A stretch of 64,000 nt of DNA. Source: Gimesia aquarii (GTDB taxonomy: Bacteria > Planctomycetota > Planctomycetia > Planctomycetales > Planctomycetaceae). A program made the position numbers and the translations under genes. Below are positions 40,701 through 46,599 of the stretch, one piece after another. The notes below the pieces were generated by a model. The model saw only the letters and a list, made by a program, of their open reading frames with translations, was not told the DNA's origin and did not search any database. Where the stretch lies: the NCBI RefSeq assembly GCF_007748195.1, contig NZ_CP037920.1, positions 3,473,501-3,537,500 of the forward strand. The letters run 5' to 3'. Position 1 is the stretch's first letter. Every line of letters starts with the position of its first letter.

Positions 40701-41123
40701 CAGAAGTTCGATACCGATATTCACATCACCAGTAAAACTGGTAGTATCAACTGTTCCAGAGAGAACCAAATCTTCCTGACCAAGGAAATTGACGATTTGT
40801 GATGAATCTGTTCCAGTCACGAGGATTGAAGAAATCTGACTCGCATCAAATTGCAAAATACTGTCAGGGAGTCCAAGTCCATCATCAACTTGAATTGTTG
40901 CCCCACTGTCGACTACCGAAACCGTTGCTTCATCATTGGCTGTATCTAGATTCAATTCGAGTACGTCGCCAGTGACACCTGCACTCACGCTTAGCACGAT
41001 TCGATCTTCCAGGCGAATCAATTCCAAGTTCGCATTGCTGTCTTCTCGAAAGCTATCAAATTGTAAATTGGGTGTTACCTCGGTTTTGCCAAGATATCGG
41101 TTCAGCCACTTTAATAATCCCAC
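22752..41123 (-). CDS. Giant (6,123-residue) repeat surface protein, LEPR-XLL type
   Basis: The start is GTG at 41123, with AAGGAG nine bases upstream; the frame opens at a TTG at 41174, which lacks such a site. Residues 38-45, LEDRIVLS, match the N-terminal LEPR-XLL-type motif of giant planctomycete exported proteins. In order: an autotransporter-type beta-strand motif (about 400-570), three cadherin-like repeats (about 630-940) with DxNDNAPV linkers, a right-handed beta-helix resembling pectate lyase (about 1510-1780), two LamG-like domains (about 1795-2000 and 2025-2230), thirteen 78-residue tandem units (about 2645-3657), and a long haemagglutinin-like beta-helix rich in Asn, Thr and Gly to about 5,740. 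A PKD-like and a regulatory beta-sandwich segment and a disordered Ser/Thr tail end it. No classical signal peptide, LPXTG or PEP-CTERM sorting motif is seen. Probably a cell-surface adhesin or matrix protein; export route unknown. Confidence 0.93.
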   Translation of the reverse strand: MGLLKWLNRYLGKTEVTPNLQFDSFREDSNANLELIRLEDRIVLSVSAGVTGDVLELNLDTANDEATVSVVDSGATIQVDDGLGLPDSILQFDASQISSILVTGTDSSQIVNFLGQEDLVLSGTVDTTSFTGDVNIGIELLVGPGESPQFNSASTVTYLGQFELSGDQLNVILPNVLNADDAFVIQINGPNLEILDPDLANPLLFSTPAGSLSSINVFGTDGETDFLTLDYSSSGLTDITISFDGGTGGNDALEFSNGVFDTITHNLTGPGTGSVDFSGNGITEITYTGLEPVFGGSSTANDVVINLPNATLDAVLENSLVPGEMQIRSLSAAFELTTFASPTDSLTINTSGGSSVVTLNSFDTTFAPNDLIISGQSGDTYQLTGSDLLADTVTLTLSGGATLDLGAFDETVDGFVLEEGTVIATSGILSTQSDLDLRSGTVQAQLNGTNLIKNSMGTVVLSGTSSAIGSTSVQGGLLRIEGSLTTSEVIVSTGAVLGGNGTVDAPVTVNNGGVLTPGSSPGIISTGDLTLSAGSTLDIEIDGTTAGTDYDQIQVTGTVDLTGATLNLISAFTAAAGNEFLLIENDGADAITGTFAGLPEGTLLTFNGNQVYITYQGGDGNDVALTVNTPPVVNNQLFDIDENTSNSTSLGTIVSTDPDVPPDSLAFSVTGGTGQTAFAVSTSGEITVADESQLDFETTTSFDLEILVTDSAGATDTATITIDLNPLNDNAPVAANQIRSVDENAINGTNVGAVIVATDDDLPGDTLTFSETGGTGAAAFDITSDGQIVVADQSLLDFETNPTFTLDILVDDNAGLTTPATITIDLNPLNDNAPVVANQIRSVDENAINGTNVGAVIVATDDDLPGDTLTFSETGGTGSAAFDITSDGQIVVADQSLLDFETNPTFTLDILVDDNAGLTTPATITINLNDLVETLVVDSADWSVNDITLVRDGSQLRVLKTGTLNEIVPSHNFTNVSSVVITGNGLDNTVRLYASGGNIIPAGGINFDGGIGSDTLVASDQVNDWDIDGVNAGSLLSDSVTFTSVENLTGNDDADTFVIQAGGQIDGTINGGAGIDHIDLSNETTDLSVILTSLGSTDGFDGNESATSTTFQNIDQITGSTGTNSLTGIDSAANWTINGTNSYQSTNTLEFSNFINLIGGSDSDSFNVTPDTEAFNIVGGDPTSNPLGDQLNVDTSAAGTALVTSNSDGSGSVSGTFPTITYSEIEDFAISGIVDVQIDGTTNNDTIEILVVGADIEYRLGGILIGTSSLTQTNSITVNAGDGDDSLTVDSALAAQGITVDYDGEGQTSTNPGDVLNLLGTATSVEYFFTDITSGSIRIDGALTDFITYTGLEPITSTINATNVTLNYSGVTETITISDAGGSQTTVTSTAGEMLTFSDPTNSLTINTGDGDDIIDINSLTASFTASLIINGNDGADTLNANASVSLDAGNNIEFNVETINVANGIALTATGIALNAAEVNLDGDLVSTNVSGDAITVNVLGSTGGADIQDAVDVAGNGGIINVAAGVYITADTLDIDESVSILGAGGDVVEIRKTGDPTSNFDVAVNITADNVTISGAQLGWETHTSATDYQGYVVLTTADNTTLNSLLFGDNYRSAVVFVGADNLEVSDSIFEGKFGRAAIRDGSGGSGENFLITRNEFRADHFRWGPIAIGPQGTFGNPNNFAFSGVISFNYFGNGLEAGAFQEAGDQNYTVTITNGGMTADGIDIIHNTFDWQDSATTNANGIFAQPGGIFFDPSLSVPVGTVNITDNIFNGFTYLGPQPTTEPLWNPTGGVFGGALEFDGVDDFGLFQDATFDVGESGTLSFWVNMDDQGRRNQFFEGLNSAGFEFQFRSNSGGQFFGSPGRAGNSNNFVIQDGSAGGTEGVWQNLQYTWDFNGGVNPQMHIYIDGVEVGYLNTTFDSDLTQWVATVNTVNELITVGRDASGDRYFDGLMDDVGWFDEALDQTDRDNIRNNGVAALAADARLVAHWDFDQASGEIALDNKNGIQMLIATNGIVPFGPEFQTAAGQFGGALQFDGIDDFATFQDASFDVGRQGTLNFWINMDDTGRRNQFFEGPDNGGLEFQYRSNGGGQFFGRTQDGADFTIQQGGQSGVQGVWTNIQYTWDADTGEMHIYLDGSEEPYLSSFDQNLAGFDSTHFTDTINGLMNVGRDPGDGGRFFEGLMDDIGWFNDVLDQTDRDAIRVNGVADLAGDSRLVAHWNLDDAPGTTIVSGNSGTNIDLYIQAEPPLPPIEGFGVIAPLNSNVTFNAFNDNDLDSNVTLDNTNVFGDPLFAYESNPLFVNTPSLEEQFTIGFGSSAAYTSSEFASDTNTTTPHIGAFQNPPTLYPGVFGSGDIVIFGTDEDDLLELTFTSENTATFVLTRDVGGVNEVLETVILTDITSITFNGLGGDDVMIINQPDNQFANPTGGILFNGGSQNNNGNALGTVGLDGDTLVINHNTPVEADSVSYIFTPDAVPAEGEDGIITITDASLSDGSTTITFTGLEPIIDNLLVADRDFDFTDATETISLSDDGVAGDDYSFIDSTLSESVLFLNPTNSLTVRTDSVGTPVGVDTVQIDSLDSLFDASLTILAGSDDPVTFQTAVDLGTGDLFVTAESVDILADINAASTDISSSGVTSTTFNGGTVTTTGSQLYNNAVNFVTNSTLTSTGGSTIEFSSTVDGSIDLNIDTTGNTIFNGAIGSNTALTSLTTNAGGATNINGSTVNTTGNQTFNDAVILGDNTVLTSTNTGDITFNSTLNGAFTLNINTDGNTTFNDTVGNSAALTSLTTDANGTTNINGGSVTTTGNQTFNDAVLLGANTVLTSTAAGDIIFNSTLNGAFTLDINTGGNTTFNDSVGNSAALTSLTTDANGTTNINGGSINTTGNQVFNDAVVLGANTVLTSTTIGDIIFGSTLNGVFTLDINTDGNTTFNGTVGNSAALTSLTTDANGTTNINGGSVNTTGNQVFNDAVVLGANTVLTSTAIGDIIFGSTLNGAFTLDINTGGNTTFNDSVGNSAALTSLTTDANGTTNINGGSINTTGNQTFNDAVVLGANTILTSTTTGDILFDSTLNGTFTLDINTDGNTTFNDTVGNSAALTSLTTDANGTTNINGGSVNTTGNQIFNDAVVLGANTILTSTAAGDITFNSTLNGAFTLDINTDGNTTFNDAVGNNAALTSLTTDVNGTTNINGGSINTTGSQIFNDAVVLGANTVLTSTSTGDITFNSTLNGAFTLDINTDGNTTFNDTVGNSVALTSLTTDANGTTNINGGSVNTTGNQIFNDAVLLGANTVLTSTAAGDITFESTLNGAFTLNINTDGNTTFNDTVGNSNALTSLTTDANGTTNINGGSVNTTGNQIFNDAVVLGANTILTSTTIGDITFNSTLNGAFTLNINTDGNTTFNGSVGNNAALTSLTTNVNGTTNINGGSVTTTGNQTFNDAVVLGANTVLTSTAIGDIIFNSTLNGAFTLDINTDGNTTFNDAVGNNAALASLTTDANGTTNINGGSVNTTGSQIFNDAVVLGANTILTSTAAGDITFNSTLIGAFTLDVNTDGNTTFNDTVGNSAALTSLTTDVNGTTNINGGSVNTTGNQVFNDAVVLGANTILTSTAIGDITFNSTLNGAFTLDINTDGNTTFNDTVGNSVALTSLTTNANGTTNINGGSITTTGAQTYHDAVLLGMSTSFTSTTTGDITFNSSVTGGVGISVDISSTGDIILNDSFTTDGNVTATADSDTSGTGDFTMQVGSSLDAGSGMIDIDGANVVTRSLTTTNASATSITIDANNGNVTTRDTGVNSLGDISINATGMVTLEDDGVNTGEGGSVTIQAQGDITSTGAGIDTTVGTSSGGSIAVTSNAGMVDFSNSTVLTGNGGIIDIDASTGFTALNSSFTTTSGTGGGSVDVNVSAGNISITNGGITVNGSGTILLGAQGATADILIASELSSVDGGISVLADNDITLSSNARIVSQASGSITLTADNDGSNAGSITMDSGSTVESQGGLVQLSAYDNIAVSAITTTGGRVDITSTNGNITDNDGTTAKNVTANQLVLNSNTGIGQLADAIDTAISFLEADAGTGGLFLDNMGNLTIGNISAQVGLDADSDILVNVMGTLDITENVQSTTGSVELNATDTLTVDVATTIATFGTGALLLTSTRNIKLNNGSNLRTVNGGITLLANDGGVTAGDFSGIEAENATIETTGEGNILLTGFGGADALTSDHYGVHLHSGTSVTSTDTGASAGTITINGTGGTGIDNNRGVFIEGASTNITSVDGNVQIVANSSNGDGVLLADQAAVVSTGTGANAATITINGTTTSDNAGVTLTSNVQSLDGDIAITGSSTGGGTASEGVLIQTVAGQVNATNGNITIDGTSNGDDGIEISNSSGISITGTGNLQLLGESTGTGSGIEFNAAVNSNSGTVTFTSEDDVILGSVALIDSTSGTVTITADNAAGNNGNPISMANGALIDAGSGDINLTTDGNILLGGLLTTGTVNADSLSAAIIDNGDTHTDIIASTAVLNAVTGIGDGNPLETSIGTLSATVSDIGGLFIDNSIAVELLDVSTFDGEIVINATDTITATSVVSNNNSGSDSHDISLTATGTNSDILVTTITATGNADVTLTADDGILDTNGADANRITADNLMMTSTSAGGTQDGIDVDTSVNSVTAVVNTNAGGIRIDEVDDIILTQLTTADGPITVNAGGTIQVLNVVSENNSASDTNNGIMLTATGATSDIIITTLTAQNTADITLNSDRDILDSDSSDLNITSGDQLTAVAGRNIGGITSIFTETDFDPLQTSVDHLDLTSGNIIAIHNTGTTPELINLDAGTGTAGTTFIRATGGALDASLTTGISNTQDNIGFVSDTSITVPTGLQTSNLRLDAPDIIDTGGGNIDINAVNAILFHSSSAETVEITAQQFDGTATGSDFIIINDSPALELIDLNSDVTALTGGADTNIALTSAGGITVTNLIQVLGAGTLNLETTNTDADLVLNQNIQSGTGGVTISTANNIIFNGVTNLTSTSGSVLLTADADSGAGGLFGGITMADGSFINAGDGIVNLTATDDITIGHIVTTNATDFAIHLETDGSLIDAGDSTGEDLVANEVGARVTIIAALGAGKLADINGEIETQIDQVNITNQTSGEIQLIETDAVIIHDILQTTAGNISVVAGGNILLSGLIETTTGDVLLDTQGTIIDQNDGLPDPLNIHAVNLDLNAITGIGVGDTLELSVDTFSADTTNGDILLHNTATNSATASSISTGKGNIALEQIGNESLTIDFASTLDGNITISNEGDAQTDILTLTSTTAGGTTPEINVSTIGFGNILLGSVTGLDGIISVISAGEINDAVNDQAAPEIDLNAASGSITLQAINGIGNNERIELSGRTLSINTTTGNIDASNVSSLSTGPVGVSRLTTGNGTIDYLQTGGQDTTFEEITTTGSDITIETDGSILFENPGVLTDVVSTDGAGTVQVIATGVNSSIEINDGFRTAGGTIYLTAQNSLTFGSEGDINSSNGTITLLADSASLGAGGGGISMSDGTIFNAGTGTVDLQAGDDIAIGQLITTTLTRLTSTAGGVVDAGDSGGRDIIAEEVVLRTATGAGSADPLETAVSTLAALNTDSGHIQIHNDLGGALLTIGTVDGLAGVTNSANTPGDIFISNASPLTVNAPVTNSSGGNIGLESTGPGDLTLNASVRAFGGNGNINVNADDGFLAINDTGAASDHSVAGTGVFSGHGTSGVIIDNNTTLNSETGAIAGVPPVLTNLGTPQILATGDATVTGDFGRFTEQNFFITIDWGDGTVETFNFSDPGSFVFNHTYTLNPNVQNPAADIPILVTMQGDMQFTFTDGNGSLDFTSEAGLLETPGEGLANIAIDTTPQVPQLLFPQAEVILDSTSNQQSLFVVQDTLTIEGALQEANKNAERLVFLRILAPNGNLIEDVPLQETDLDNLPKLFKSLPDGRYQIYLKEAGEERIRLLMDVDIRGGKATDVTEDQPNQPSSTDNQNSAESDSTTQNETMKSPVASSSENVQLDTFEGVTTVINTISERTEFPNTFESTDAYTTEALQETYAPADIPEPNSHSNNTQTNAVEKAWSSSALLSGYFHGRSVFKKPTKPEEYESAMEKYGQRLMSRHYNIFRRN
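30151..33192. repeat. Tandem array, 13 units of 234 bp within the giant gene
   Basis: Thirteen consecutive 234-bp (78-codon) units, recognisable at 30151, 30385, 30619 and every 234 bp to 32959, in the minus-strand coding frame. Each encodes TTNINGGSVNTTGNQIFNDA, then VVLGANT, STLNGAFTLDINTDGNTTFN and AALTSLTTDAN. Twelve carry GTTNINGG; the one at the 32959 side is the diverged ATNINGS form, and a more diverged unit lies beyond 33193. The units are near-identical at DNA level and have no internal indels, pointing to recent unequal recombination or conversion. Confidence 0.93.
38336..38947. repeat. Two near-identical 306-bp cadherin-like units in tandem
   Basis: The blocks 38336-38641 and 38642-38947 share almost every base (for example both contain AAACGTCAATGTGTCGCC and GCATTTTCATCGACACTGCG) with a 306-bp (102-codon) period. 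A third, clearly diverged repeat follows at about 38950-39240. Confidence 0.9.
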
Positions 41124-41711
41124 TCTGAGACTCTCCTTCGAGTTCTTTGAAAGCTTTATCTTTTGACAGCACAAAACTTGTAACTACTTTTTGTAGTAAA
41201 GCTTTGGAGGAGATTGAGAAAAGGAGAAATCTAAGTTCAAGCTGGCCTGAAGGTCTTCTGCGCGGGCTTCTCGTTACCCAGAAGTGTACTAAAGGATATG
41301 CTTAAGGTTTTGATATCTTTCTCGCCCCCCATTATCTTTACTCACTAAAAGGTATGTCAATCATTATTAACGCAGCTTAACCATCTACAAAAAATGTAAA
41401 GCCCATGGTTACACAAACGTCACACTCGGTCTAATCAATTAGATTGATATTCTTTATCACGAACTCCTATTTCTTAACTGGTATACGCTCTATTAACGAT
41501 AAATTGAGAGCTTTGACCATTGCCTATTCAATTTTAAAGTGAGAATAACTCGTAAACACAATGATTTTTATTAAAAAGTGACTTTATGTATACTTTCGGT
41601 TCTGTGTTGTATCCATCAGGTTTGTCGAGGGTAGATGGGAATGATACAAAGACCTTACTGCTTAGAGTGTCATAAATATCCCACAGAGTAGAACTGTGCC
41701 GATAAAGGACA
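41124..41711. other. Divergent intergenic region between giant protein and lipoprotein genes
   Basis: Promoters for both directions should lie here. The one striking site is the perfect palindrome TCTAAT-CA-ATTAGA at 41430-41443, a possible operator. No gene or terminator was recognised. Confidence 0.4.
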
Positions 41712-42758
41712 GTGAGTACTCATATACATTCGATTCCAGCTAAAAAGCTAAAATCACTTACCGGAGCACCTGAATTGATGAGGTGGCTGACAATTCATTT
41801 ATGGGTCGTTACATACCTGAGCTGCCTTTTCATAAGTGGTTGTTCTGTAAAACAAGGTGCGCATTTTTCTATCGCTCCCGAACTAGATCAAAGCAAAATC
41901 GAAGCCATTTCCAAGTCTGCCAGTCTGAGAAATCACTCCCATAAAAATAAGACGTCTGATGTCGCAAAAGCTGACCATTTCAGGGTTACCGGCTTCAATA
42001 AACGAGCAGAAAATCATCAAAGGCATCAGAACGCTTCAGAAAAAACAGAGCCCATTCTTGAATTTGACGAGTTTGAAGATTTTCATTCCATCGAATTAGC
42101 GGAAAGGGAATTCAATCCGCAAACAGAATCTCAAATGGAACTGGAAATTCCTCTTGTAGCGCAGAAGCCTGTGCTATCTGATCTCACGCCGACTGAGACG
42201 CCCGAAATCCTCAGTGAAAGCGAAGTGATTTTTAATACAAACATCAATTATGAGACCGAAGAAAAAAAGACAGAGTTACCGAAATCAAAATCGCCTCAAC
42301 TGGTTGAACTTGGTCTGACACCGCTTTCTCAGTTAACGATCAATATCAAGCAACCGGCAGGAGAGTTACCCCAAAATACCGCTGCAGAACATTTAGATAA
42401 GATTCCAGCCCGTCAAGTTGTGATGGGAGAATCACGAAATTGGGCGGTCACAACAAAAGAGTGGGAAGCACCGGGGCTTGTTTATAATCCGCTTTATTTT
42501 GAAGAGCCTTATCTAGAAAGATATGGATATAATTACGGTGCACTTCAGCCATTTATTTCAGCAGGTCGCTTCTTTGGTCGAATTCCTGCTCTGCCTTATA
42601 TGATCGGTGCCTATCCCATACACGAATGCAGATATCCTCTGGGTTATGCTCGTCCAGGAGACTGTCCCCCATATCAGGTTGAAAAACTTCCTTTCAGTCC
42701 GCGTGGAGCATTATTTGAGAGTCTGACTGTCACAGGTCTGGTGTTCCTGATTCCTTAG
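41712..42758 (+). CDS. Predicted lipoprotein of unknown function
   Basis: A 348-residue frame from a GTG start. The lipoprotein signal MRWLTIHLWVVTYLSCLFISG followed by Cys begins at residue 23, so the ATG at 41778 (326 residues, with GGAG about 12 bases upstream) is the probable real start. The mature part is acidic and low-complexity (residues about 65-185, rich in Glu, Thr and Pro), suggesting an extended region; the last 90 residues are aromatic and Tyr/Pro-rich (EEPYLERYGYNYGALQPF, RYPLGYARPGDCPPYQ) and may form a compact domain. I do not recognise a family. It is convergent with the enolase-superfamily gene, eight bases apart. Confidence 0.65.
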   Translation: MSTHIHSIPAKKLKSLTGAPELMRWLTIHLWVVTYLSCLFISGCSVKQGAHFSIAPELDQSKIEAISKSASLRNHSHKNKTSDVAKADHFRVTGFNKRAENHQRHQNASEKTEPILEFDEFEDFHSIELAEREFNPQTESQMELEIPLVAQKPVLSDLTPTETPEILSESEVIFNTNINYETEEKKTELPKSKSPQLVELGLTPLSQLTINIKQPAGELPQNTAAEHLDKIPARQVVMGESRNWAVTTKEWEAPGLVYNPLYFEEPYLERYGYNYGALQPFISAGRFFGRIPALPYMIGAYPIHECRYPLGYARPGDCPPYQVEKLPFSPRGALFESLTVTGLVFLIP

Positions 42759-42766
42759 TTGAATCG

Positions 42767-43963
42767 TTAACTGAACTTCCAATGCTGTTCTCTACAAGTG
42801 AGTTTTTTGAGCCGATCTTCGTTGACTGTGATGCCCAGTCCTGGGCCTGCTAATGGTGGAGCAAACCCTCCCCATTTAAATGATATGTCTTCATTAATCA
42901 CGTTTTCGGTTAATAGATAACGATCATAGCTTCCCTCCAAAAACGTGATTCCCTTGACGGCTGATGCGAGATGTCGACCAACTGCCGAAAGGATCCCCGT
43001 TTCACCAACCTGACATCCGAGTTGATATTGTCGTCCTGACTGCTGAGCCAGATGTGCTATATCCAGAGTTGGAATGATCCCTCCCAACTTTGAGATACGG
43101 AGATTAAAAGAATCACAATAGCCGTTCGAAATAGCCGTTTCTGCATCAGACATGCTACATAATGACTCATCGAGCATAACTGGGATTGAGATCTCATTTA
43201 CGATATTTTTCAGAGATGAGATTTCACAATGTGGTACAGGTTGTTCTAGAGAGCTAATCTGAAATGATGCGAAGTCGGCGGCTTTTTGTTCGAGTATTGC
43301 TCTGGTCCATGCTTCATTTGCATCGACTCGCAAATCCATCTTGCTGCCAAGAAATGATCGACAATGTTTCAATAACGTTCGATCATCAATCTCTGGAATT
43401 CCTACTTTCACTTTGCAATGTTTGAATCCAGTGAAACGATACATGATTGATAGTAAATATTGTTTCGCAGGCCGCATGGAAGTGAGCACAGCACTATAAC
43501 GAACGGGCTGATGTGGTTGAAACAGGCTTTGATGCTGTTGCAGATGTTTGAAAATTGACGAAAAGGATTCGCCGCTTGCTCGAGTCGCTGCATCAATCAG
43601 ACTGACTTCCAGAGCACAACGAGCAGCGTTTCCAAAGCAGCCTCTTCGTGTGTATTCAGGTTCGGCACCTGCTAACTTCGGTAAAGCGATCTGCTGGCAG
43701 ATCTTGACCAATTCATCCAATGAATTCCAATCAGCACCCAATAATGAATGAAAATCTGTATTTTCATAGTGAGAAAAAACAGAATCGACAGTCTCTCCTG
43801 TTACATACTCGCGTGGAACAGACTCACCCCAGCCGACCGTCCCATCTTCTAATTGACAGCGAATGATAATGGAATCCGATTCCGAGCGACTAAATGATGC
43901 GTGCTTGATTTTCCGACGTAATGGGATTCGTACCTGATATGCCGAAAGTTTGGCAATTCTCAT
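42767..43963 (-). CDS. Enolase-superfamily enzyme (muconate-lactonizing / dipeptide epimerase / o-succinylbenzoate synthase-like)
   Basis: A 398-residue protein started at the ATG at 43963 (MRIAKLSAYQVRIPL); the frame is open to 44299 but those residues overlap the divergent hpnH gene. The capping domain contains GTVGWGESVPREYVTGET. In the barrel, the K-x-K acid/base motif KVKVG (about 183-187), metal ligands DANEAW (about 210), the Glu of SLEQPV (about 240), the LDES (about 265) and the final Lys in KLGGI (about 290) are all present, so it should be active. The superfamily abstracts an alpha proton from a carboxylate; members include MenC, Ala-Glu epimerase and muconate enzymes. The substrate cannot be chosen from sequence alone. 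It is divergently arranged with hpnH, 138 bp apart. Confidence 0.8.
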   Translation of the reverse strand: MRIAKLSAYQVRIPLRRKIKHASFSRSESDSIIIRCQLEDGTVGWGESVPREYVTGETVDSVFSHYENTDFHSLLGADWNSLDELVKICQQIALPKLAGAEPEYTRRGCFGNAARCALEVSLIDAATRASGESFSSIFKHLQQHQSLFQPHQPVRYSAVLTSMRPAKQYLLSIMYRFTGFKHCKVKVGIPEIDDRTLLKHCRSFLGSKMDLRVDANEAWTRAILEQKAADFASFQISSLEQPVPHCEISSLKNIVNEISIPVMLDESLCSMSDAETAISNGYCDSFNLRISKLGGIIPTLDIAHLAQQSGRQYQLGCQVGETGILSAVGRHLASAVKGITFLEGSYDRYLLTENVINEDISFKWGGFAPPLAGPGLGITVNEDRLKKLTCREQHWKFS

Positions 43964-44101
43964 AGTCTTTGTTTTAGGACCTTCATTAACTCTATATCTT
44001 ATTGAGACATACGTGAAATATTGGGGGTGACAGGGTTTCGTAAAAGTGCTATGACTCCTATTCTGAATGGATTTGGATGTTTTCGCAAGATGGAGGCGAT
44101 C

Positions 44102-45262
44102 GTGGGCGTTCCCCTTTCCCAAATGTGGACCGTAGCAAAGTATGTTTTGACACAACGCATAAAAGGTGTAAAGCGTTATCCGCTGGTATTGATGCTGGAG
44201 CCCCTGTTTCGCTGCAATCTCGCTTGTGCCGGTTGTGGTAAGATTCAATTTCCCTCGCATATTTTGAAGCAGCATTTGAGTCCTGAGCAATGTTTTCAAG
44301 CCGTTGATGAATGTGGTGCTCCGATTGTCTCAATTCCTGGTGGCGAGCCATTATTACATCCTCAAATGCCAGAAATTGTTGCTGGGCTCATTGAGAGAAA
44401 AAAATTCGTTTATCTTTGTACAAACGCAATCTTACTCGAAAAACATTTAGCGAACTATCCGCCTTCGAAATATCTCACATTTTCGATTCATCTGGATGGG
44501 ATTCGAGAAGACCACGATGCAGCTGTCTGTCGAGATGGCATCTACGATAAAGCGATCAGTGCCATCAAAGCTGCCGTTAAAGCAGGGCACCGTGTGACGA
44601 CGAACTCGACGCTCTTCGATAATGCAGATCCAGAGCGTGTACGACAAATGTTTGATGAGTTAGCAGAATTAGGGATTGAAAGCATGATGCTCTCTCCCGG
44701 GTACCAATATGAGAAAGCGCCTGACCAGGAGCATTTCTTAAAACGTAATCAGACGATTCAAAAATTCCGAGAGATTCTCGCAACTCCGAAAAAACAGTGG
44801 AAATTTAATCATTCGCCATTATTTTTGGAGTTTTTAAAAGGGAACTGGGAGTTAGAATGCACGCCGTGGGGTAATCCGACCTATAACATTTTTGGCTGGC
44901 AAAAACCCTGCTATCTTTTGGAAGAAGGCTATGCAGGTACCTTTGAAGAGTTGATGAGTTCAACTCGGTGGGAGCAGTATGGTCGCAAAAGTGGGAACTC
45001 GAAGTGCCGTGATTGTATGGTGCATTGTGGACATGAACCTACGGCAGTGGATCAAACCTTTTCCTCATGGAGTGGCTTTTTGAAAGTGGTTTCGCTTACG
45101 TTATTTGGAGCGAAAGATTCCAACAAACCAATTCGAGACTACTCGACTGATAATATTCCGGCCCCACATTATACTGTAGGGGATCGTGAACTAGTTCAAC
45201 TGGAATTCACGCCTGCGGAAGATGAATCATGTGAAGAAGAGGCATTGAATCTTTCAAGCTAA
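44102..45262 (+). CDS. hpnH: Adenosyl-hopene transferase (radical SAM), hopanoid side-chain synthesis
   Basis: HpnH joins the 5'-deoxyadenosyl radical to diploptene, giving adenosylhopane, the first step of C35 bacteriohopanepolyol synthesis. The 386-residue protein carries [17 protein letters not shown] with the radical-SAM CxxxCxxC cluster (around residues 38-45), GGEPLLHP, and the family's C-terminal Cys-rich motif [14 protein letters not shown]. The start is GTG at 44102, with GGAGG five bases upstream, and gives the family N-terminus [19 protein letters not shown]; the frame opens earlier at 44021 without such a site. The other hopanoid genes are not in the window, so the pathway link is through the family. 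Hopanoids are known in planctomycetes. Confidence 0.95.
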   Translation: MGVPLSQMWTVAKYVLTQRIKGVKRYPLVLMLEPLFRCNLACAGCGKIQFPSHILKQHLSPEQCFQAVDECGAPIVSIPGGEPLLHPQMPEIVAGLIERKKFVYLCTNAILLEKHLANYPPSKYLTFSIHLDGIREDHDAAVCRDGIYDKAISAIKAAVKAGHRVTTNSTLFDNADPERVRQMFDELAELGIESMMLSPGYQYEKAPDQEHFLKRNQTIQKFREILATPKKQWKFNHSPLFLEFLKGNWELECTPWGNPTYNIFGWQKPCYLLEEGYAGTFEELMSSTRWEQYGRKSGNSKCRDCMVHCGHEPTAVDQTFSSWSGFLKVVSLTLFGAKDSNKPIRDYSTDNIPAPHYTVGDRELVQLEFTPAEDESCEEEALNLSS

Positions 45263-45590
45263 GCGTCTGTACTTTTTTGTTTTTAAACTACGAAAAGCAT
45301 TTCGGCTCACGTGCTTCTCAATTTGCAGATAAACAAATCAATGCATTTACGATTCTAAGTGCAAGACGAGCTATGTAACTCTTGCATGGAATGGCAAAAC
45401 AATAATCTTTTCGTCAGGCTAGACGAATTCCATAAGTCAGTCGAATAACGGTTTATTCTAAATGATGTCACTACTCATCTAAGTGGGCTTGCTAGTTGTC
45501 AGAATCGTGCAGGATATATTAGTATTCTGAACATATTTTAGCAACCAGTAAAAAAGTACATCAGCTTACATTCTTAATTGAATAGATAAA
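45263..45590. other. Intergenic, no supported gene
   Basis: A small hairpin (TTCGTC-6 nt-GACGAA, 45410-45427) is the only structure seen; it lacks a T run. No gene was identified. Confidence 0.4.
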
Positions 45591-46325
45591 ATGAAAATTC
45601 ATCAATTTGCTTTAGGTGGAAGTCAACTCACTGATGCATTGCGATATTTTGCATTAATTATGGTGACAGTCGGAGGGTTTACATATTACTCGCCAGACTT
45701 GATGGATCTGTTACCGAAACACTACGAAGTTGATGAAATAAATTATAAAGAAGAAATATTTGAGTACTTGGTTGAACAAATCGGAGAAAATACTGGGCAA
45801 TCTGTTTCTGTAAAATTCAAACCTTATGAGTATTACTATAGCCTCGCACCAAATGAAACTTCGAGAGCGATTCAACCTGCTGAAGTAATTTCTCTATTCT
45901 CCAATCAAGAAAAAAATGAAAAGTTGGAAGTAAGATTTCAAACATTTTACTATGGCCCTGAAGATCATAAAGAACGTACAGGCGATGATGGAAAATATCT
46001 CGCACAACTAGACAAACATAAAATTCTTTTTAAGCGATTATGTTCCGAACATAGAGATATTAAAGTGAGAGGGTATGTAAGTAATGAGAGTGGAACAGTG
46101 CTTGTTAGAAAAAGGGATTCTCAAAAAAAATATACCGAACAAGAAATAGAGAAATTACTGGTTGAAAAAATATCCAGATTAGTACTTATTTGTCAGTATT
46201 TAACATACGAAGATGTTGATGGAGTTGAGCATCGTGTCGATATCACAACAGGTTCAGATGAGATAGAAAACGCGATACTACACTGTGATCGGTTTACAAA
46301 TATATCTAAAATTAGAGTGAAGTAG
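45591..46325 (+). CDS. Hypothetical membrane-anchored protein
   Basis: A 244-residue protein I do not recognise. One hydrophobic segment near the N-terminus (residues about 17-33, YFALIMVTVGGFTYYS) could be an anchor. The rest is soluble, Lys/Glu-rich and without repeats; it has two alpha/beta-like halves (about 50-130 and 135-230). No catalytic motif is visible. It is monocistronic, with AT-rich flanks and slightly lower GC than its neighbours, which might indicate transfer but is weak evidence. Confidence 0.6.
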   Translation: MKIHQFALGGSQLTDALRYFALIMVTVGGFTYYSPDLMDLLPKHYEVDEINYKEEIFEYLVEQIGENTGQSVSVKFKPYEYYYSLAPNETSRAIQPAEVISLFSNQEKNEKLEVRFQTFYYGPEDHKERTGDDGKYLAQLDKHKILFKRLCSEHRDIKVRGYVSNESGTVLVRKRDSQKKYTEQEIEKLLVEKISRLVLICQYLTYEDVDGVEHRVDITTGSDEIENAILHCDRFTNISKIRVK

Positions 46326-46599
46326 TTTCAATAGCCTCTAAACGATCCCAAGAAAAAGTATTGTATATCCCAAACAAAGTGTTTGTAGTTTCTATTTTAA
46401 CCATGAAAATTACGAATGATGACGACTTAAAATCATAAATGTTAACCTTAAAGGATGGGTTCTGAATTTAAGAGTTTTAAACTCATTTCCGTCGTTGAAT
46501 TTAATCACGTTGCCGCAATTTGTAAGATTTTATCAGGCTGAGTTTCCGCGGTCTTGGGTTCAGTTTCTGTGATAATCCACACAATTCATAAAAATGTGT

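Noticed and set aside
41430-41443. Palindrome TCTAAT-CA-ATTAGA as an operator
   Set aside because: A single 14-bp palindrome in an AT-rich spacer is expected by chance; no second copy was found.
45410-45427. Hairpin as terminator of hpnH
   Set aside because: Only six base pairs and no T run, and it lies about 150 bp after the stop.
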